Below, one piece after another: positions 1 through 9,427 of a DNA stretch of 64,000 bases. The position numbers and the translations under genes were made by a program. Source of the DNA: Francisella salimarina (GTDB taxonomy: Bacteria > Pseudomonadota > Gammaproteobacteria > Francisellales > Francisellaceae); NCBI RefSeq assembly GCF_007923265.1, contig NZ_VOJA01000004.1, positions 274,584 to 338,583 on the forward strand, read 5' to 3'. Position 1 is the stretch's first letter; the number at the start of each line of letters is the position of its first letter. The notes beneath the pieces were generated by a model. The model ran no database searches, was not told where the DNA came from, and saw nothing but the letters and a program-made list of their open reading frames with translations.

Positions 1-114
1 GACAATAAAGACAATAAAGATAATAAAGATAATAAAGATAATAAAGATAATAAAGATAATAAAGATAATAAAGATAATAAAGATAATAAAGATAATAAAG
101 ATAATAAAGATAAT
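1..114 (+). repeat. 9-bp coding tandem repeat (12.7 copies)
   Basis: The unit GATAATAAA (first two copies GACAATAAA) is repeated in perfect register, encoding Asp-Asn-Lys. The array may extend beyond the window's left edge. Because the unit is a multiple of three, copy-number change alters linker length without breaking the frame. It is not a CRISPR: there are no spacers. Confidence 0.97.
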
Positions 115-273
115 CCTGAGCAGTCAGCCGCAGAAGATCAGCGCCAACAAGAACTAAATGATAAAGAGGCGAATAAGCTATTAGCTGCGATAGACAGTAA
201 TCCTGGAGGACTTCTTAAAAATAAATTTGCACGTGACTACCAGAGGATGATAGGAGATAAGCGTGAGAACTAA
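1..273 (+). CDS. VWA/TPR Bat-family protein, C-terminal end (5' truncated by window)
   Basis: Frame 1 is open from the first base to TAA at 271-273, giving the last 90 residues of a protein that starts outside the window. It begins with a run of Asp-Asn-Lys triplets (12 copies plus Asp-Asn), then a charged Gln/Glu-rich stretch and the ending NPGGLLKNKF, which resembles the conserved PGGLLRRKF tail of BatB/BatC-type von Willebrand factor A plus TPR proteins. The next gene encodes BatD, the usual partner, so a membrane-associated Bat complex component is likely. The stop codon overlaps the GTG start of that gene, implying translational coupling. The family assignment rests on only the C-terminus and context. 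Confidence 0.7.
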   Translation, partial: DNKDNKDNKDNKDNKDNKDNKDNKDNKDNKDNKDNKDNPEQSAAEDQRQQELNDKEANKLLAAIDSNPGGLLKNKFARDYQRMIGDKREN

Positions 274-1885
274 ATTATTAAAATTAGTAAGTATACTTTT
301 GCTGTTAATCGCTGGATTGAATATTAGTTATGCTAATGTCACAGCTAGTGTCGATAATACTCATCTTGAGTATGGAGAAACTTTTGAGCTAATACTCCAT
401 CTAGATGATTTTGACACCCAGCCTGACTTAGATGTTTTAGATAAAGATTTTACAGTTTATAACACTAGTACCAGCAGTAAGACTACTGTTATAAATGGTA
501 AATCAAGCTCACAATTTGAGATGATTGTCACGCTTATGCCAAATAGATCGGGGAATCTGACAATACCTGCAATTGATGTTGGTAACCAGTCAACAAAGCC
601 AATCTCTATAAAAGTAGATAAAAAACTCTCAAGTGAAGAAGCAAGTAATTATCAGGATATATTTGCTATAGGAACATTAGCTACAAACGAAACTTATGTT
701 AATGTGCCGGTGTTATATACTTTGAAGCTGTATTATTCGACACCTATTTTGAGTCTAAATCCTAGAAATTTTGATATAAAAAACTCTGAAATTAAACAAA
801 CAAATCATAGAAGAACTTATCAAAAGCGCATTAATGGTAAAATGTATGATGTTGTGGAAGAAAGTTTTCTGATAATTCCACATAGAACAGGGACTATTGC
901 TATTCCACCTATCGCAATGCAAGCGACTATTCCTAATACATTTGGTCAGTTAGGAACTAGGGTCAAAAGCTTCTCTACGGATGCTAAATTCTTAAGAGTT
1001 AAACCAATTCCTCAAAAGATTGCTATTAAAGATTGGTTTCCTGCATCAGATGTTAAGATTAGTGATAACTGGTCAGCAGGAGATACCATAAAAGAGGGTG
1101 AACTACTAACTAGGACCGTAACTATTAAGGCAAAAGGTGTCCTAAGTGAAGATATTCCAAAATTAGAATTTAAATCTTCGGATGCTTTTAATGTTTATCC
1201 TGAAAAGCCAGTACTTGAGGATGTTGAGCAAAGCGGTCAGCTAATAAGTACAGCGACCTATAAGATTGGTTATATGCCTATTAAGCAAGGTAAAACGACA
1301 GTTCCTGCTGTTATATTAAAATGGTTCGATATTGATAATAGTAAATCACAGCTTGCGACAATAGCTGCGAAAACATTTGATGTCAAAAAAGGCACTATAC
1401 CTAGTACAAGTTTTAATGTAGGTAGTCAAACTGCACCACAAGTTATTAAAAAGGTTATTGAAGATACTTTTTGGCGAAATGTGGCTATAGGGATTTTTGT
1501 ATTATGGCTGATTACATTTATGCTACTCATAAAGTGTAAACTAACTCGAAAAGCTAAAAATATAACTGAAGAAAAGTTTGTTACAGATGATAAAAATCCT
1601 GCAAGCATAAAAGATATTAAAAAAGCATGTGCAAATAAAGATAATATACAGCTTCAAAAAGCAATAATTGGTTGGGCAAATACTAAGAGTGATAAGCGAC
1701 TCTTATCATTATTAGAGGTTGCTGAGATATTCCCGCAATTAAAAGAGCAATTAAAATCTTTAAATGCTAGCATATATGCCGGAAAAAGTTTTAGTAATTA
1801 CCAAGAACTGTTAAGTTTGGTTAAAAGTACAACAAAAAATACTAAATCTAAATCTGATACACTAATTAAAGGTTTGTATGAATAG
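263..1885 (+). CDS. batD: BatD-like protein
   Basis: 540 residues. A GTG start is chosen because AGGAGA lies 6 bases upstream and a signal peptide follows at once (hydrophobic core at about residues 8-20, ending near SYA). The extracytoplasmic part contains the repeated BatD pattern of an Arg-X-Gly turn followed by Ile-Pro (RSGNLTIPAI near 95, RTGTIAIPPI near 213). A single membrane segment lies at about 404-425, followed by a basic cytoplasmic tail of about 110 residues. BatD proteins accompany MoxR/VWA proteins in Bat operons linked to oxidative-stress tolerance; their biochemical activity is unclear. The preceding VWA/TPR gene overlaps its start. Family call is firm, precise role is not. 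Confidence 0.8.
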   Translation: MRTKLLKLVSILLLLIAGLNISYANVTASVDNTHLEYGETFELILHLDDFDTQPDLDVLDKDFTVYNTSTSSKTTVINGKSSSQFEMIVTLMPNRSGNLTIPAIDVGNQSTKPISIKVDKKLSSEEASNYQDIFAIGTLATNETYVNVPVLYTLKLYYSTPILSLNPRNFDIKNSEIKQTNHRRTYQKRINGKMYDVVEESFLIIPHRTGTIAIPPIAMQATIPNTFGQLGTRVKSFSTDAKFLRVKPIPQKIAIKDWFPASDVKISDNWSAGDTIKEGELLTRTVTIKAKGVLSEDIPKLEFKSSDAFNVYPEKPVLEDVEQSGQLISTATYKIGYMPIKQGKTTVPAVILKWFDIDNSKSQLATIAAKTFDVKKGTIPSTSFNVGSQTAPQVIKKVIEDTFWRNVAIGIFVLWLITFMLLIKCKLTRKAKNITEEKFVTDDKNPASIKDIKKACANKDNIQLQKAIIGWANTKSDKRLLSLLEVAEIFPQLKEQLKSLNASIYAGKSFSNYQELLSLVKSTTKNTKSKSDTLIKGLYE

Positions 1886-1894
1886 GTAGTTAAC

Positions 1895-2377
1895 ATGATA
1901 AAAGATTGGAAATATTATTTAGGATTATTGTTATTTATCTTATCATTTGTGCCTTATGTTGTAGTTTTTTGCATAATGCCTTTTTTGGGGTTATCTACAT
2001 CTAGTTATTTGGCTATTTCATCAATTTTGCTTGTTAGTGCGGAGGGAATTTTTCTAATATCAGTTATGCTATTAGGTAAAGTAATAATTGATACGATAAA
2101 ATCAGCGATTAAGACAGTATTTAAATCAGCTTTTACAACACACAAGCCTATTAGTCGTACAAGGCATAGCATTGGTTTAGTAATGTTCTTTGCTAGTTTG
2201 GTATACCCAACATTATTGCTTGAGATGACACTAATTTTTGACAAAATTAACCAAGTTGGGCAACTAAATATGATGCTTATCTTGTTTAGTGGCGATATTA
2301 TTTTTGTGGCTAGTTTTTTTGTCTTAGGTGGTGACTTTATCAATAAGTTGAAATCAGTATTTAGGTACAGTAATTAA
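1895..2377 (+). CDS. Hypothetical four-helix membrane protein
   Basis: 160 residues starting 9 bases after batD, so probably in the same transcript. The sequence is mostly hydrophobic, with four likely membrane segments: about residues 8-28, 38-62, 92-112 and 122-148, and a short basic loop between the second and third (Lys/Arg-rich, about 70-90). No Shine-Dalgarno of note precedes ATG. I do not recognise a family. Its position suggests an accessory membrane partner of the Bat proteins or simply a passenger gene at the operon end. Confidence 0.65.
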   Translation: MIKDWKYYLGLLLFILSFVPYVVVFCIMPFLGLSTSSYLAISSILLVSAEGIFLISVMLLGKVIIDTIKSAIKTVFKSAFTTHKPISRTRHSIGLVMFFASLVYPTLLLEMTLIFDKINQVGQLNMMLILFSGDIIFVASFFVLGGDFINKLKSVFRYSN

Positions 2378-2407
2378 GCATAACTCAAATAGAGGGTATA
2401 AGAAGAT

Positions 2408-2848
2408 ATGTTTCATAGATTTAAGTTAATAGTTTGTATAACTCTAGCACTATTGCCTTTTAGTCTTTATGCAAAAGATAAAAAGTTAGATTATTCTAAT
2501 TTCCTCGGGACTTGGACTAATGTGGATAAAAACACTCAATCCATAGTTAAGTTTGAAATAACTGCCGATTCTAAAGGTAATCCTTTGATTAGTCTAAAGG
2601 GAAATTGTTCACCAACATTTTGTGATATTGGGCCGTATAAACTAGTGCTATATGGAGATAGTGTAGCATCTAAAAAAGCGGTATCTGCTATTGCTAATTA
2701 TGATATTGATTGGTCGAAAGGATATTATGTGCTAAGACTAGAATCAGCTGATAAAGTGGAGCTTTCTTCGTATACTAGTTATGATGATTTTAGGACTAAT
2801 AGCTATACTTCAGGTGTCTTTGTAAAGACAGACTCAGTAGATAAATAG
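2408..2848 (+). CDS. Hypothetical secreted protein
   Basis: 146 residues with a clear signal peptide: basic start (MFHRFK), hydrophobic core to about residue 20 and a cleavage-like SLYA|KD. The mature part is about 124 residues, with two cysteines five apart (NCSPTFC, around 68-74) that could form a disulfide in the periplasm, and a beta-rich appearance. AGAAG precedes the ATG. It lies 30 bases after the membrane protein and is the last gene of the Bat-associated run. No family recognised. Confidence 0.65.
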   Translation: MFHRFKLIVCITLALLPFSLYAKDKKLDYSNFLGTWTNVDKNTQSIVKFEITADSKGNPLISLKGNCSPTFCDIGPYKLVLYGDSVASKKAVSAIANYDIDWSKGYYVLRLESADKVELSSYTSYDDFRTNSYTSGVFVKTDSVDK

Positions 2849-2944
2849 TATCTAGTCATTTGTCTATAGATTCTATTTGTATTATTATGGTTGTGTATTT
2901 TGGTAGATAGCTAAATTGTAATTTTTGGAGTGGTAATATTTGTG

Positions 2945-3382
2945 ATGAAAGTAGAGTTTAGAGTTTTACAAACGCCAGATATTAACCAAATGCTAGAAGT
3001 GTTGATTACTACAGTTATCAAAGAGTATAACGAACGCAAAACAATAGCAGTTCTTGCTCCTACAGGTATTGCAAAACAACTTGATGATGATTTGTGGCAA
3101 GATGGTCAAGATTCTTTTATACCGCATCATTGTGCTATAACTGCTAGAGAATATAATCAATATAAAAATGTTCCGATTCTTATTACAGATAATTTATTTA
3201 TCACTTCAGGTTATGATGTTTTGATTAATATTATGGAAGTAGCAGTTGATCCTCAACGAGTAAAAATCAAAGAGTTAAAAGAGTTTGTTTATCAGGAAGA
3301 TAGAGCTTTACAGGCTTCGCGTAAGAAGTATGTTTACTATAAGAACTCAAATTTAGAAATAACTACTACCAAAGATAGTTAG
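2945..3382 (+). CDS. holC: DNA polymerase III chi subunit
   Basis: 145 residues from the ATG; an in-frame GTG 15 bases upstream is less likely because it would start only 2 bases from the GGAG at 2927-2930. Chi links the clamp-loader (through psi) to SSB. Recognisable HolC features are the central LWQDGQDSFIPHH segment (Trp then a Phe-Ile-Pro-His), the PILITDN strand and a C-terminal basic Arg/Lys/Tyr-rich region, in a protein of the family's usual size (E. coli about 147). The following gene is valS, the same neighbour holC has in E. coli, which supports the call despite low sequence conservation. Confidence 0.8.
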   Translation: MKVEFRVLQTPDINQMLEVLITTVIKEYNERKTIAVLAPTGIAKQLDDDLWQDGQDSFIPHHCAITAREYNQYKNVPILITDNLFITSGYDVLINIMEVAVDPQRVKIKELKEFVYQEDRALQASRKKYVYYKNSNLEITTTKDS

Positions 3383-3522
3383 TGTTGCTATTGGACATAG
3401 CTAGCTTATTGATGATAAACCTTAGTATTATTTAACGAGTGACTAATAGTACTTTCTAAAGAACTTTGTTAAAATTATCAGCATTAATTTTTTCTATAAA
3501 CTTATATATTTAGGCATTATAA

Positions 3523-6282
3523 ATGACTCAAGAAATGAATAAAAACTATAATCCAAAAGAAATAGAACAGTCTAATTATCAAAATTGGGAAGCTTCAGGC
3601 AAATTTGCGTGTGGTAATACTGACTCAAAAGATACTTATACAATCATGCTACCACCACCAAATGTAACAGGTACTTTGCATATGGGACATGGTTTCCAGA
3701 TGTCGTTAATGGATATTTTGATCCGTTATAATCGTATGTCAGGCAAAGATACACTTTGGCAACCAGGTACCGATCATGCGGGTATTGCTACGCAAATGGT
3801 TGTAGAGAGACAGCTTAATGCTCAAGGTATCTCAAGACATGATTTAGGTCGTGAGAATTTTGTTAGCAAAATTTGGGAATGGAAAGAGCTATCAGGTGGC
3901 ACTATTACATCACAGATGCGTAGAATAGGAGCTTCTCCAGATTGGGATCGTGAGAGATTTACAATGGATGATGGTTTATCTGATGCGGTTAAGAAGTGCT
4001 TTATTAAGTTATATGAAGATGGCTTAGCATATCGTGGCGAGAGATTAGTAAACTGGGATCCTAAACTAAAGACAGCCGTTTCAGATCTTGAGGTTGCTCA
4101 AGTAGATAAGCAAGGCTCACTTTGGCATTTCGTATATCCGGTAGCTGATAGTGATGAGAAGATCATAATCGCAACAACTCGTCCAGAGACAATGCTTGGT
4201 GATATGGCAGTTGCAGTGCATCCAGAAGATGGAAGATATACTCACCTAGTAGGTAAGATGATTAATCTACCACTTACAGACAGACAGATTCCAATTATCG
4301 CTGATGATTATGTCGAAAAAGACTTTGGAACAGGTTGTGTCAAGATCACTCCAGCTCATGATTTTAATGACTATGAGATGGGCAAAAGACATGATTTGCC
4401 AATGCTAAATATTCTAACTGATGATGCGACATTAAATACAAATGTACCATCAAAATATCAAGGATTAGATAGATTTGAAGCGCGTAAGCAAATAGTTGCT
4501 GATATGGAAGAAGCAGGGCTTTTAGATAAGATAGAACCACATGCGCTAAAAGTGCCAACTGGAGATAGAACAGGAGAAATTCTTGAGCCATATCTAACTA
4601 AACAATGGTTTGTTAAAGCTGATGTGCTAGCAAAACCAGCTATAGAAGCAGTTGAAAAGGGTGATGTAAGATTTGTACCAGATAACTGGAAAAATACTTA
4701 TTTTGCGTGGATGAGAGATATTCAAGATTGGTGTGTATCACGCCAACTTTGGTGGGGTCATAGAATCCCAGCTTGGTATGATGAAGCAGGTAATGCTTAT
4801 GTCGGCGAAGATGAGGCAGATGTTAGAGCTAAATATAATTTGGCTGAAGATGTCACTATCAAGCAGGATGAAGATGTATTTGATACTTGGTTCTCTTCTG
4901 CATTATGGCCATTTAGTACATTAGGTTGGCCTGAGAAAACTCCTGAGTTAGCAAAATACTATCCAACAAGCGTACTTGTAACTGGTTTTGATATTATCTT
5001 CTTCTGGGTAGCTAGAATGATGATGTTTGGCATGTATTTTATGAATGATGTGCCATTTAGAGATATTTATATCACAGGACTTATTCGTGATAGCGAAGGA
5101 CAGAAAATGTCAAAATCTAAAGGTAATGTATTGGATCCTGTAGATTTGATAGATGGTATTTCATTAGATGAGCTTCTGAAAAAGAGAACTACTGGTCTAA
5201 TGCAACCACAAATGAAAGCTAAAATTGAGAAAGCTACTAAAAAAGAATTCCCTGAAGGTATCAGCGCTTATGGTGCTGATGCGGTGAGATTTACTTATGC
5301 AGCACTAGCTTCTACATCACGTGATATCAGTTTTGATACTGCGAGAGTTGAGGGTTATCGTAACTTCTGTAATAAGCTCTGGAATGCTTCAAGATTTGTG
5401 ATGATGAACCTTGATGATTATAAAGTTTGTAATAACTATGAGTTAGGTGTGGCTGATAAGTGGATTTGGAGTGTATTAAACACTGCTACTGCTGATGTAC
5501 ATAGACATCTTGCAAATTATCGTTTTGATTTAGTGGCAAACACTATCTATGATCTTGTATGGAATAACTATTGTGACTGGTATGTTGAGTTTGCAAAAGT
5601 TGCTCTAAAAGATGAATCTTTATCTGAGCAACAAAAAAATGGTGTTAAATATACGCTTACTAAAGTTTTAGAAAATATCTTAGCTTTAGCGCATCCGCTT
5701 ATACCATTTATTACCGAGAGTATTTATCAGCAGTTAAAAGCACATTTAAATGATGCTAAAGATACAATTATGGATGTTAGCTATCCTGTAGCTACTCAAG
5801 ATTTAGAAGCTCCAGAAGCTGAAAAAGCTATCGTATGGTTACAAAATGTTGTTACAACTCTACGTAATATGCGCAGTGAAGTCGGTATCAAGCCATCTTT
5901 AGAGATTTCTCTAATAGTCAAAGATGTTGCCGATAAGGACAGAGAATACTTAGCTCAAACGGAAGGCTTTATAAAAGCGTTAGCTAGAATAAATGATATT
6001 GAGTTTAATGATAATCCGCCAACATCTTTATCACAGATTGTCGAAGGGCTTGAGTTAAATATTCCATTAGCAGGTTTGGTTGATATCGAAGCTGAAAAAG
6101 CAAGATTAGATAAAGAGCTTGATAAGCTAAAAGGCGAAGTTGATAGAGTACAGAAGAAGCTTTCTAATGAAAGATTTGTCTCAAATGCTCCAGAGGCTGT
6201 AGTTGCTGCAGAACAAGAAAAGTTAGCTAAGTATCAAGAGCTTTATGCTAAGACTTTAGAGAAGAAGCAAGCATTAGTATAG
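3523..6282 (+). CDS. valS: Valyl-tRNA synthetase
   Basis: 919-residue cytoplasmic class I synthetase that charges tRNA-Val and edits misactivated threonine. The HIGH-type motif is HMGH at residues 53-56 within PPPNVTGTLHMGH, and the KMSKS loop is exact at 528-532. The CP1 editing domain lies between about 190 and 330 and contains the TTRPETMLGD motif. The C-terminal 60-70 residues form the charged coiled coil typical of ValRS (Leu-Asp-Lys repeats). Length is close to E. coli ValS (951). An in-frame ATG four codons later is an alternative start. A 140-base gap separates it from holC, so it may have its own promoter. Confidence 0.98.
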   Translation: MTQEMNKNYNPKEIEQSNYQNWEASGKFACGNTDSKDTYTIMLPPPNVTGTLHMGHGFQMSLMDILIRYNRMSGKDTLWQPGTDHAGIATQMVVERQLNAQGISRHDLGRENFVSKIWEWKELSGGTITSQMRRIGASPDWDRERFTMDDGLSDAVKKCFIKLYEDGLAYRGERLVNWDPKLKTAVSDLEVAQVDKQGSLWHFVYPVADSDEKIIIATTRPETMLGDMAVAVHPEDGRYTHLVGKMINLPLTDRQIPIIADDYVEKDFGTGCVKITPAHDFNDYEMGKRHDLPMLNILTDDATLNTNVPSKYQGLDRFEARKQIVADMEEAGLLDKIEPHALKVPTGDRTGEILEPYLTKQWFVKADVLAKPAIEAVEKGDVRFVPDNWKNTYFAWMRDIQDWCVSRQLWWGHRIPAWYDEAGNAYVGEDEADVRAKYNLAEDVTIKQDEDVFDTWFSSALWPFSTLGWPEKTPELAKYYPTSVLVTGFDIIFFWVARMMMFGMYFMNDVPFRDIYITGLIRDSEGQKMSKSKGNVLDPVDLIDGISLDELLKKRTTGLMQPQMKAKIEKATKKEFPEGISAYGADAVRFTYAALASTSRDISFDTARVEGYRNFCNKLWNASRFVMMNLDDYKVCNNYELGVADKWIWSVLNTATADVHRHLANYRFDLVANTIYDLVWNNYCDWYVEFAKVALKDESLSEQQKNGVKYTLTKVLENILALAHPLIPFITESIYQQLKAHLNDAKDTIMDVSYPVATQDLEAPEAEKAIVWLQNVVTTLRNMRSEVGIKPSLEISLIVKDVADKDREYLAQTEGFIKALARINDIEFNDNPPTSLSQIVEGLELNIPLAGLVDIEAEKARLDKELDKLKGEVDRVQKKLSNERFVSNAPEAVVAAEQEKLAKYQELYAKTLEKKQALV

Positions 6283-6329
6283 CTACTTATAGATCACCTT
6301 ATTTCTACAATTTTCTGGATAAAATTAAT

Positions 6330-8864
6330 TTATATAGAATTCTGATTAGCATTTATATTAGCTGCTAGAGATTTTTTGATTATAGTTTTTAGAAGCTTTT
6401 TATGCCTATGATTAGGATTCTTTCTTAGGCAGTCTAACGCATATTGTTGCAATATAACCAAAGGTAGAGTTATATCATCTCTCATTTTGATAGATCTTTC
6501 TTTGACAGGATTTGCATGCAAGAAGCTCTCATCTTTTTCAGTTACAGCTAACAGATATTTTTTAGCTAATTGATGTTCATCGAACAATTGTTGCCAAAAG
6601 GCGCTGTATTTAGGATCTTTACTTATATGCTTTGTAATATTGAAATTTGTTTGAGCGATACTTTGTAGAGCATTATCAAATATTCCTTTGATTATAAGTG
6701 AGCGTTTATATATTTTTTGTAGTGCGGTTAGATTGTTGTTATCTTTTGTCACTACGGTACTTATAGCTGTTCCTAAACCATAAAATGCTAAGATACTCTG
6801 TCTCATTTGTGTCCAAGCAGCACCGTAAGGGATAGCTCGAAGATCATCTAGTTTAAATTTATCGCTAGAGTTTCTTTTAGCGGGGCGAGATCCGACATTC
6901 ATTTCACTAATATATTTCAAAGGAGTGATTTCGGTAATATAGTCAATAAATTGCGGATGATTTTTTAGATTTATATAGGTATCGAAAGATAGTTTTCCTA
7001 GCTCATTTATAAGAGAAGTCTCTGTAGGATTAAGTCTATGTGCATTGTGTAAGTTCAGTTTGCCATATAAGCCAGATGTCAAAATTTGCTCAAGATTATA
7101 TTGAGCGCTATTGGTATTACCAAATTTTGAAGAGATACTTTGTCCTTGGATAGTTATCTGTACATCGTGGTTTGAGACAACATTAGATAGTCCTTTGTAG
7201 AATAGAAACATATCTCCACCTCCACGTGAAGGAGGGCCACCACGGCCATCAAAAAATATTGGTTTGATACCTTTTGAGCTAAGATATTTGCTTAGAGCTC
7301 TTTTTGCCTCGAGGATAGACCAGTTAGCCATGAAATAACCACCATCTTTGGTACCATCAGAGAATCCAAGCATAATAGTTTGAGTATTTTGCCATGCTTT
7401 GAGATTGTCTGTGTAGAGCTGTATTTTGAGTAGTTCATCAATGATTTTTGTCGAGTTTTTGAGGTCCTCCATAGTCTCAAATAAAGGCACTACTTCAATT
7501 TTTATTTTACTGTTAGTATCGATATCTTTGTTGAAGAGTTTAAATATTGTCAAAACCTCTAAGATACTTACAGTCGAGTCAGCATTACTTATGATATATC
7601 TTTGAATAGCATCGTAACCACTGTGTTGCTGAATATATTGTATTACTTCAATAGTCTCTAGAAGTTCTCTAGCTTGGTCGCTGTTGATTTCTAGTTTTTT
7701 AAAAGATTTTTGTTCAGCGAGTTCGACAAGGTGTTTGACTTTCTCAGACTCGTTGAGTGCTTGATAGTCAAGGTTATAGTTCTCGCTAAAAAGTTCATTA
7801 AAAAACTGATTATGTATTTTGGCATTTTGACGAATATCCAATTTAGCAAAATGAAAGCCAAAAATTTTGACTTTTAGGATAAGATTATCGAGTTTATCAA
7901 CAAATAAGGAGTCATATTCACTATCTACGACATTTTTTACTTTGACTAAATCATCCAAGAATGTTTGTGAGTTGGAATATTTATTAGTTTTTAGTCTTTT
8001 GCGTATTTTTGTAAGCTCTTCATGGACATTTTCAAAAGTAAGTTTTTTGATTAATCTCTTTAGATCTTTATTGTAGCTATTTAATATACTTGTTCTTAAG
8101 TGTTTAGAAACTTTTTTGGTAACATTTGCTGTCACAAAAGGGTTACCATCACGATCTCCACCTGGCCAAAATCCAATTTCAATATTAGTACTATCGTTAG
8201 TTAGTTTATGTTGAATTTTTGGAATCACATTATAAAAAATATTATTTAAATACCATATTATCGAAACAGCTTCATCTTCAGGTGTTGGCTTAGCTTTATT
8301 ACTGAATTTAGTTTTTCCCATTTGTAGGAAAATATCCTGAATTTTATTTATATCATTGTCGATAATGGCTTTTTTTAGATCATGGATAATCGGTAGTACT
8401 AATTTTGCATAAAATTGCGTAGGATGAGCTGTGAGTACAAGTCTTGTTTTATACTCTTGTAAGGCTCTACTTAGGGCATTTTGCTTATCGTGTCGTTCGA
8501 CTCTTCTAGCTAGCCTTGTGATGCTATACTCACCATTTAAATCATGTGTTTTGGCATAAGCAGCTTCTTCAAGAGCATCTATTAAGACTGTTTGTCGTTC
8601 AATATAGCGTATGAATTTGACAAAGATCTGAAGCTTTTGCTCTTCTGACATTTCAGGATATAGATTTTCAATAGTCTCTATTGGGTCTTTAGCATTTTCT
8701 ATGAGATCTTTACAGATATTAGCAAATGTAGCTAGCATTGCATTCGCATTGTGTTCTTTATCAAGAGGAGTACTCAAAAAAAGACCATTTAACATCTTAT
8801 ACTTAAGCTCAACTTCAGATTTATAGCTCTCTACTAGTTCATTTTGGATCGAATAAAATGACAT
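6330..8864 (-). CDS. ppc: Phosphoenolpyruvate carboxylase (divergent subtype)
   Basis: 844 residues; makes oxaloacetate from PEP and bicarbonate, feeding the TCA cycle. ATG at 8864 is preferred over the in-frame TTG two codons earlier because GAGGAG sits 6 bases before the ATG. Catalytic His is in VLTAHPTQ (about residue 147), followed by FWPGGDRDGNPF (about 233), LGFSDGTKDGG, and SRPAKR with LRAIPYGAAWTQ. The glycine loop reads FFDGRGGPPSRGGG rather than the enterobacterial FHGRGGxxGRGG, and the C-terminus is QNSI rather than the near-universal QNTG. From memory, the GRGGPPxRGGG form is typical of Bacteroidetes-type enzymes. It is convergent with valS. Enzyme class is clear; allosteric behaviour may differ. 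Confidence 0.93.
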   Translation of the reverse strand: MSFYSIQNELVESYKSEVELKYKMLNGLFLSTPLDKEHNANAMLATFANICKDLIENAKDPIETIENLYPEMSEEQKLQIFVKFIRYIERQTVLIDALEEAAYAKTHDLNGEYSITRLARRVERHDKQNALSRALQEYKTRLVLTAHPTQFYAKLVLPIIHDLKKAIIDNDINKIQDIFLQMGKTKFSNKAKPTPEDEAVSIIWYLNNIFYNVIPKIQHKLTNDSTNIEIGFWPGGDRDGNPFVTANVTKKVSKHLRTSILNSYNKDLKRLIKKLTFENVHEELTKIRKRLKTNKYSNSQTFLDDLVKVKNVVDSEYDSLFVDKLDNLILKVKIFGFHFAKLDIRQNAKIHNQFFNELFSENYNLDYQALNESEKVKHLVELAEQKSFKKLEINSDQARELLETIEVIQYIQQHSGYDAIQRYIISNADSTVSILEVLTIFKLFNKDIDTNSKIKIEVVPLFETMEDLKNSTKIIDELLKIQLYTDNLKAWQNTQTIMLGFSDGTKDGGYFMANWSILEAKRALSKYLSSKGIKPIFFDGRGGPPSRGGGDMFLFYKGLSNVVSNHDVQITIQGQSISSKFGNTNSAQYNLEQILTSGLYGKLNLHNAHRLNPTETSLINELGKLSFDTYINLKNHPQFIDYITEITPLKYISEMNVGSRPAKRNSSDKFKLDDLRAIPYGAAWTQMRQSILAFYGLGTAISTVVTKDNNNLTALQKIYKRSLIIKGIFDNALQSIAQTNFNITKHISKDPKYSAFWQQLFDEHQLAKKYLLAVTEKDESFLHANPVKERSIKMRDDITLPLVILQQYALDCLRKNPNHRHKKLLKTIIKKSLAANINANQNSI

Positions 8865-9014
8865 TGGCAACTCCTCAAATTTATAAAAACATATAAGTAA
8901 ATATTTAAAACTATTTGGTATACAGAGTATATATTTATACGCTTATTTTGATAATTTTCTATAATTATTGCTTTAGTTTTGTGTTAATGAATAAGAGCTT
9001 ATTAAATAACTGTC

Positions 9015-9057
9015 TTGAAACCATCAAATTTCTAGTTTAATCTTAAAACAATTTTAT
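9015..9057 (+). promoter_or_regulatory. Promoter-like repeated element, copy 1
   Basis: TTGAAA (9015-9020), a 17-base spacer and TAATCT (9038-9043) lie in a 43-base block that aligns without gaps to 17261-17303 upstream of gltX. The last 30 bases of the two copies differ at only two positions. It ends 33 bases before the ATG of the membrane protein gene at 9091. The rest of the ppc-9091 gap (8865-9014) is AT-rich with nothing else I can name. Confidence 0.5.
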
Positions 9058-9090
9058 TTGCATGATATTTTAAATTGGGAATTTGTAGAT

Positions 9091-9423
9091 ATGAAAAAAT
9101 CTTTTGTATTGCTTGACTATATTTTGAAAAACTTGTTTACAGCAATATTTTGGTTTGTTGCTGGTCTTTTTGTTGGTTATTTAGCAGTAAGCTTTGCAGC
9201 ATCAGAACATGTTTATAGTGTTCTAAAGTCTTATGGTTTTGTTTGGATGTCAATATATGGAGCTATTAAGATTTCGGGAGTGCTTAGTATTATTTTTGCT
9301 ATTATTTTTGCTGTATTTGATGAAAATAAAAAGTTTTTGATAATACCGATGATAGTTACTGTCGCTGTTTTATATTTTATTCAATATTTTTTGACTCATT
9401 TCATATTTCACTGTCTAGCATAA
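9091..9423 (+). CDS. Hypothetical three-helix membrane protein
   Basis: 110 residues from ATG 9091; an upstream in-frame start at 9058 would add 11 polar residues and overlap the repeated promoter-like element, so the shorter form is preferred. Three membrane segments are visible, at about residues 12-34, 48-76 and 83-105, with little in between. It lies 4 bases before the DUF4336 gene and is therefore probably the first gene of a three-gene operon. No family recognised. Confidence 0.6.
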   Translation: MKKSFVLLDYILKNLFTAIFWFVAGLFVGYLAVSFAASEHVYSVLKSYGFVWMSIYGAIKISGVLSIIFAIIFAVFDENKKFLIIPMIVTVAVLYFIQYFLTHFIFHCLA

Positions 9424-9427
9424 GATT

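Noticed and set aside
1-114. CRISPR array
   Set aside because: The 9-base unit has no spacers and lies in an open reading frame.
2005-2343. 112-codon minus-strand frame opposite the small membrane protein
   Set aside because: Its plus-strand partner has proper membrane-helix organisation and operon position; the antisense frame has neither.
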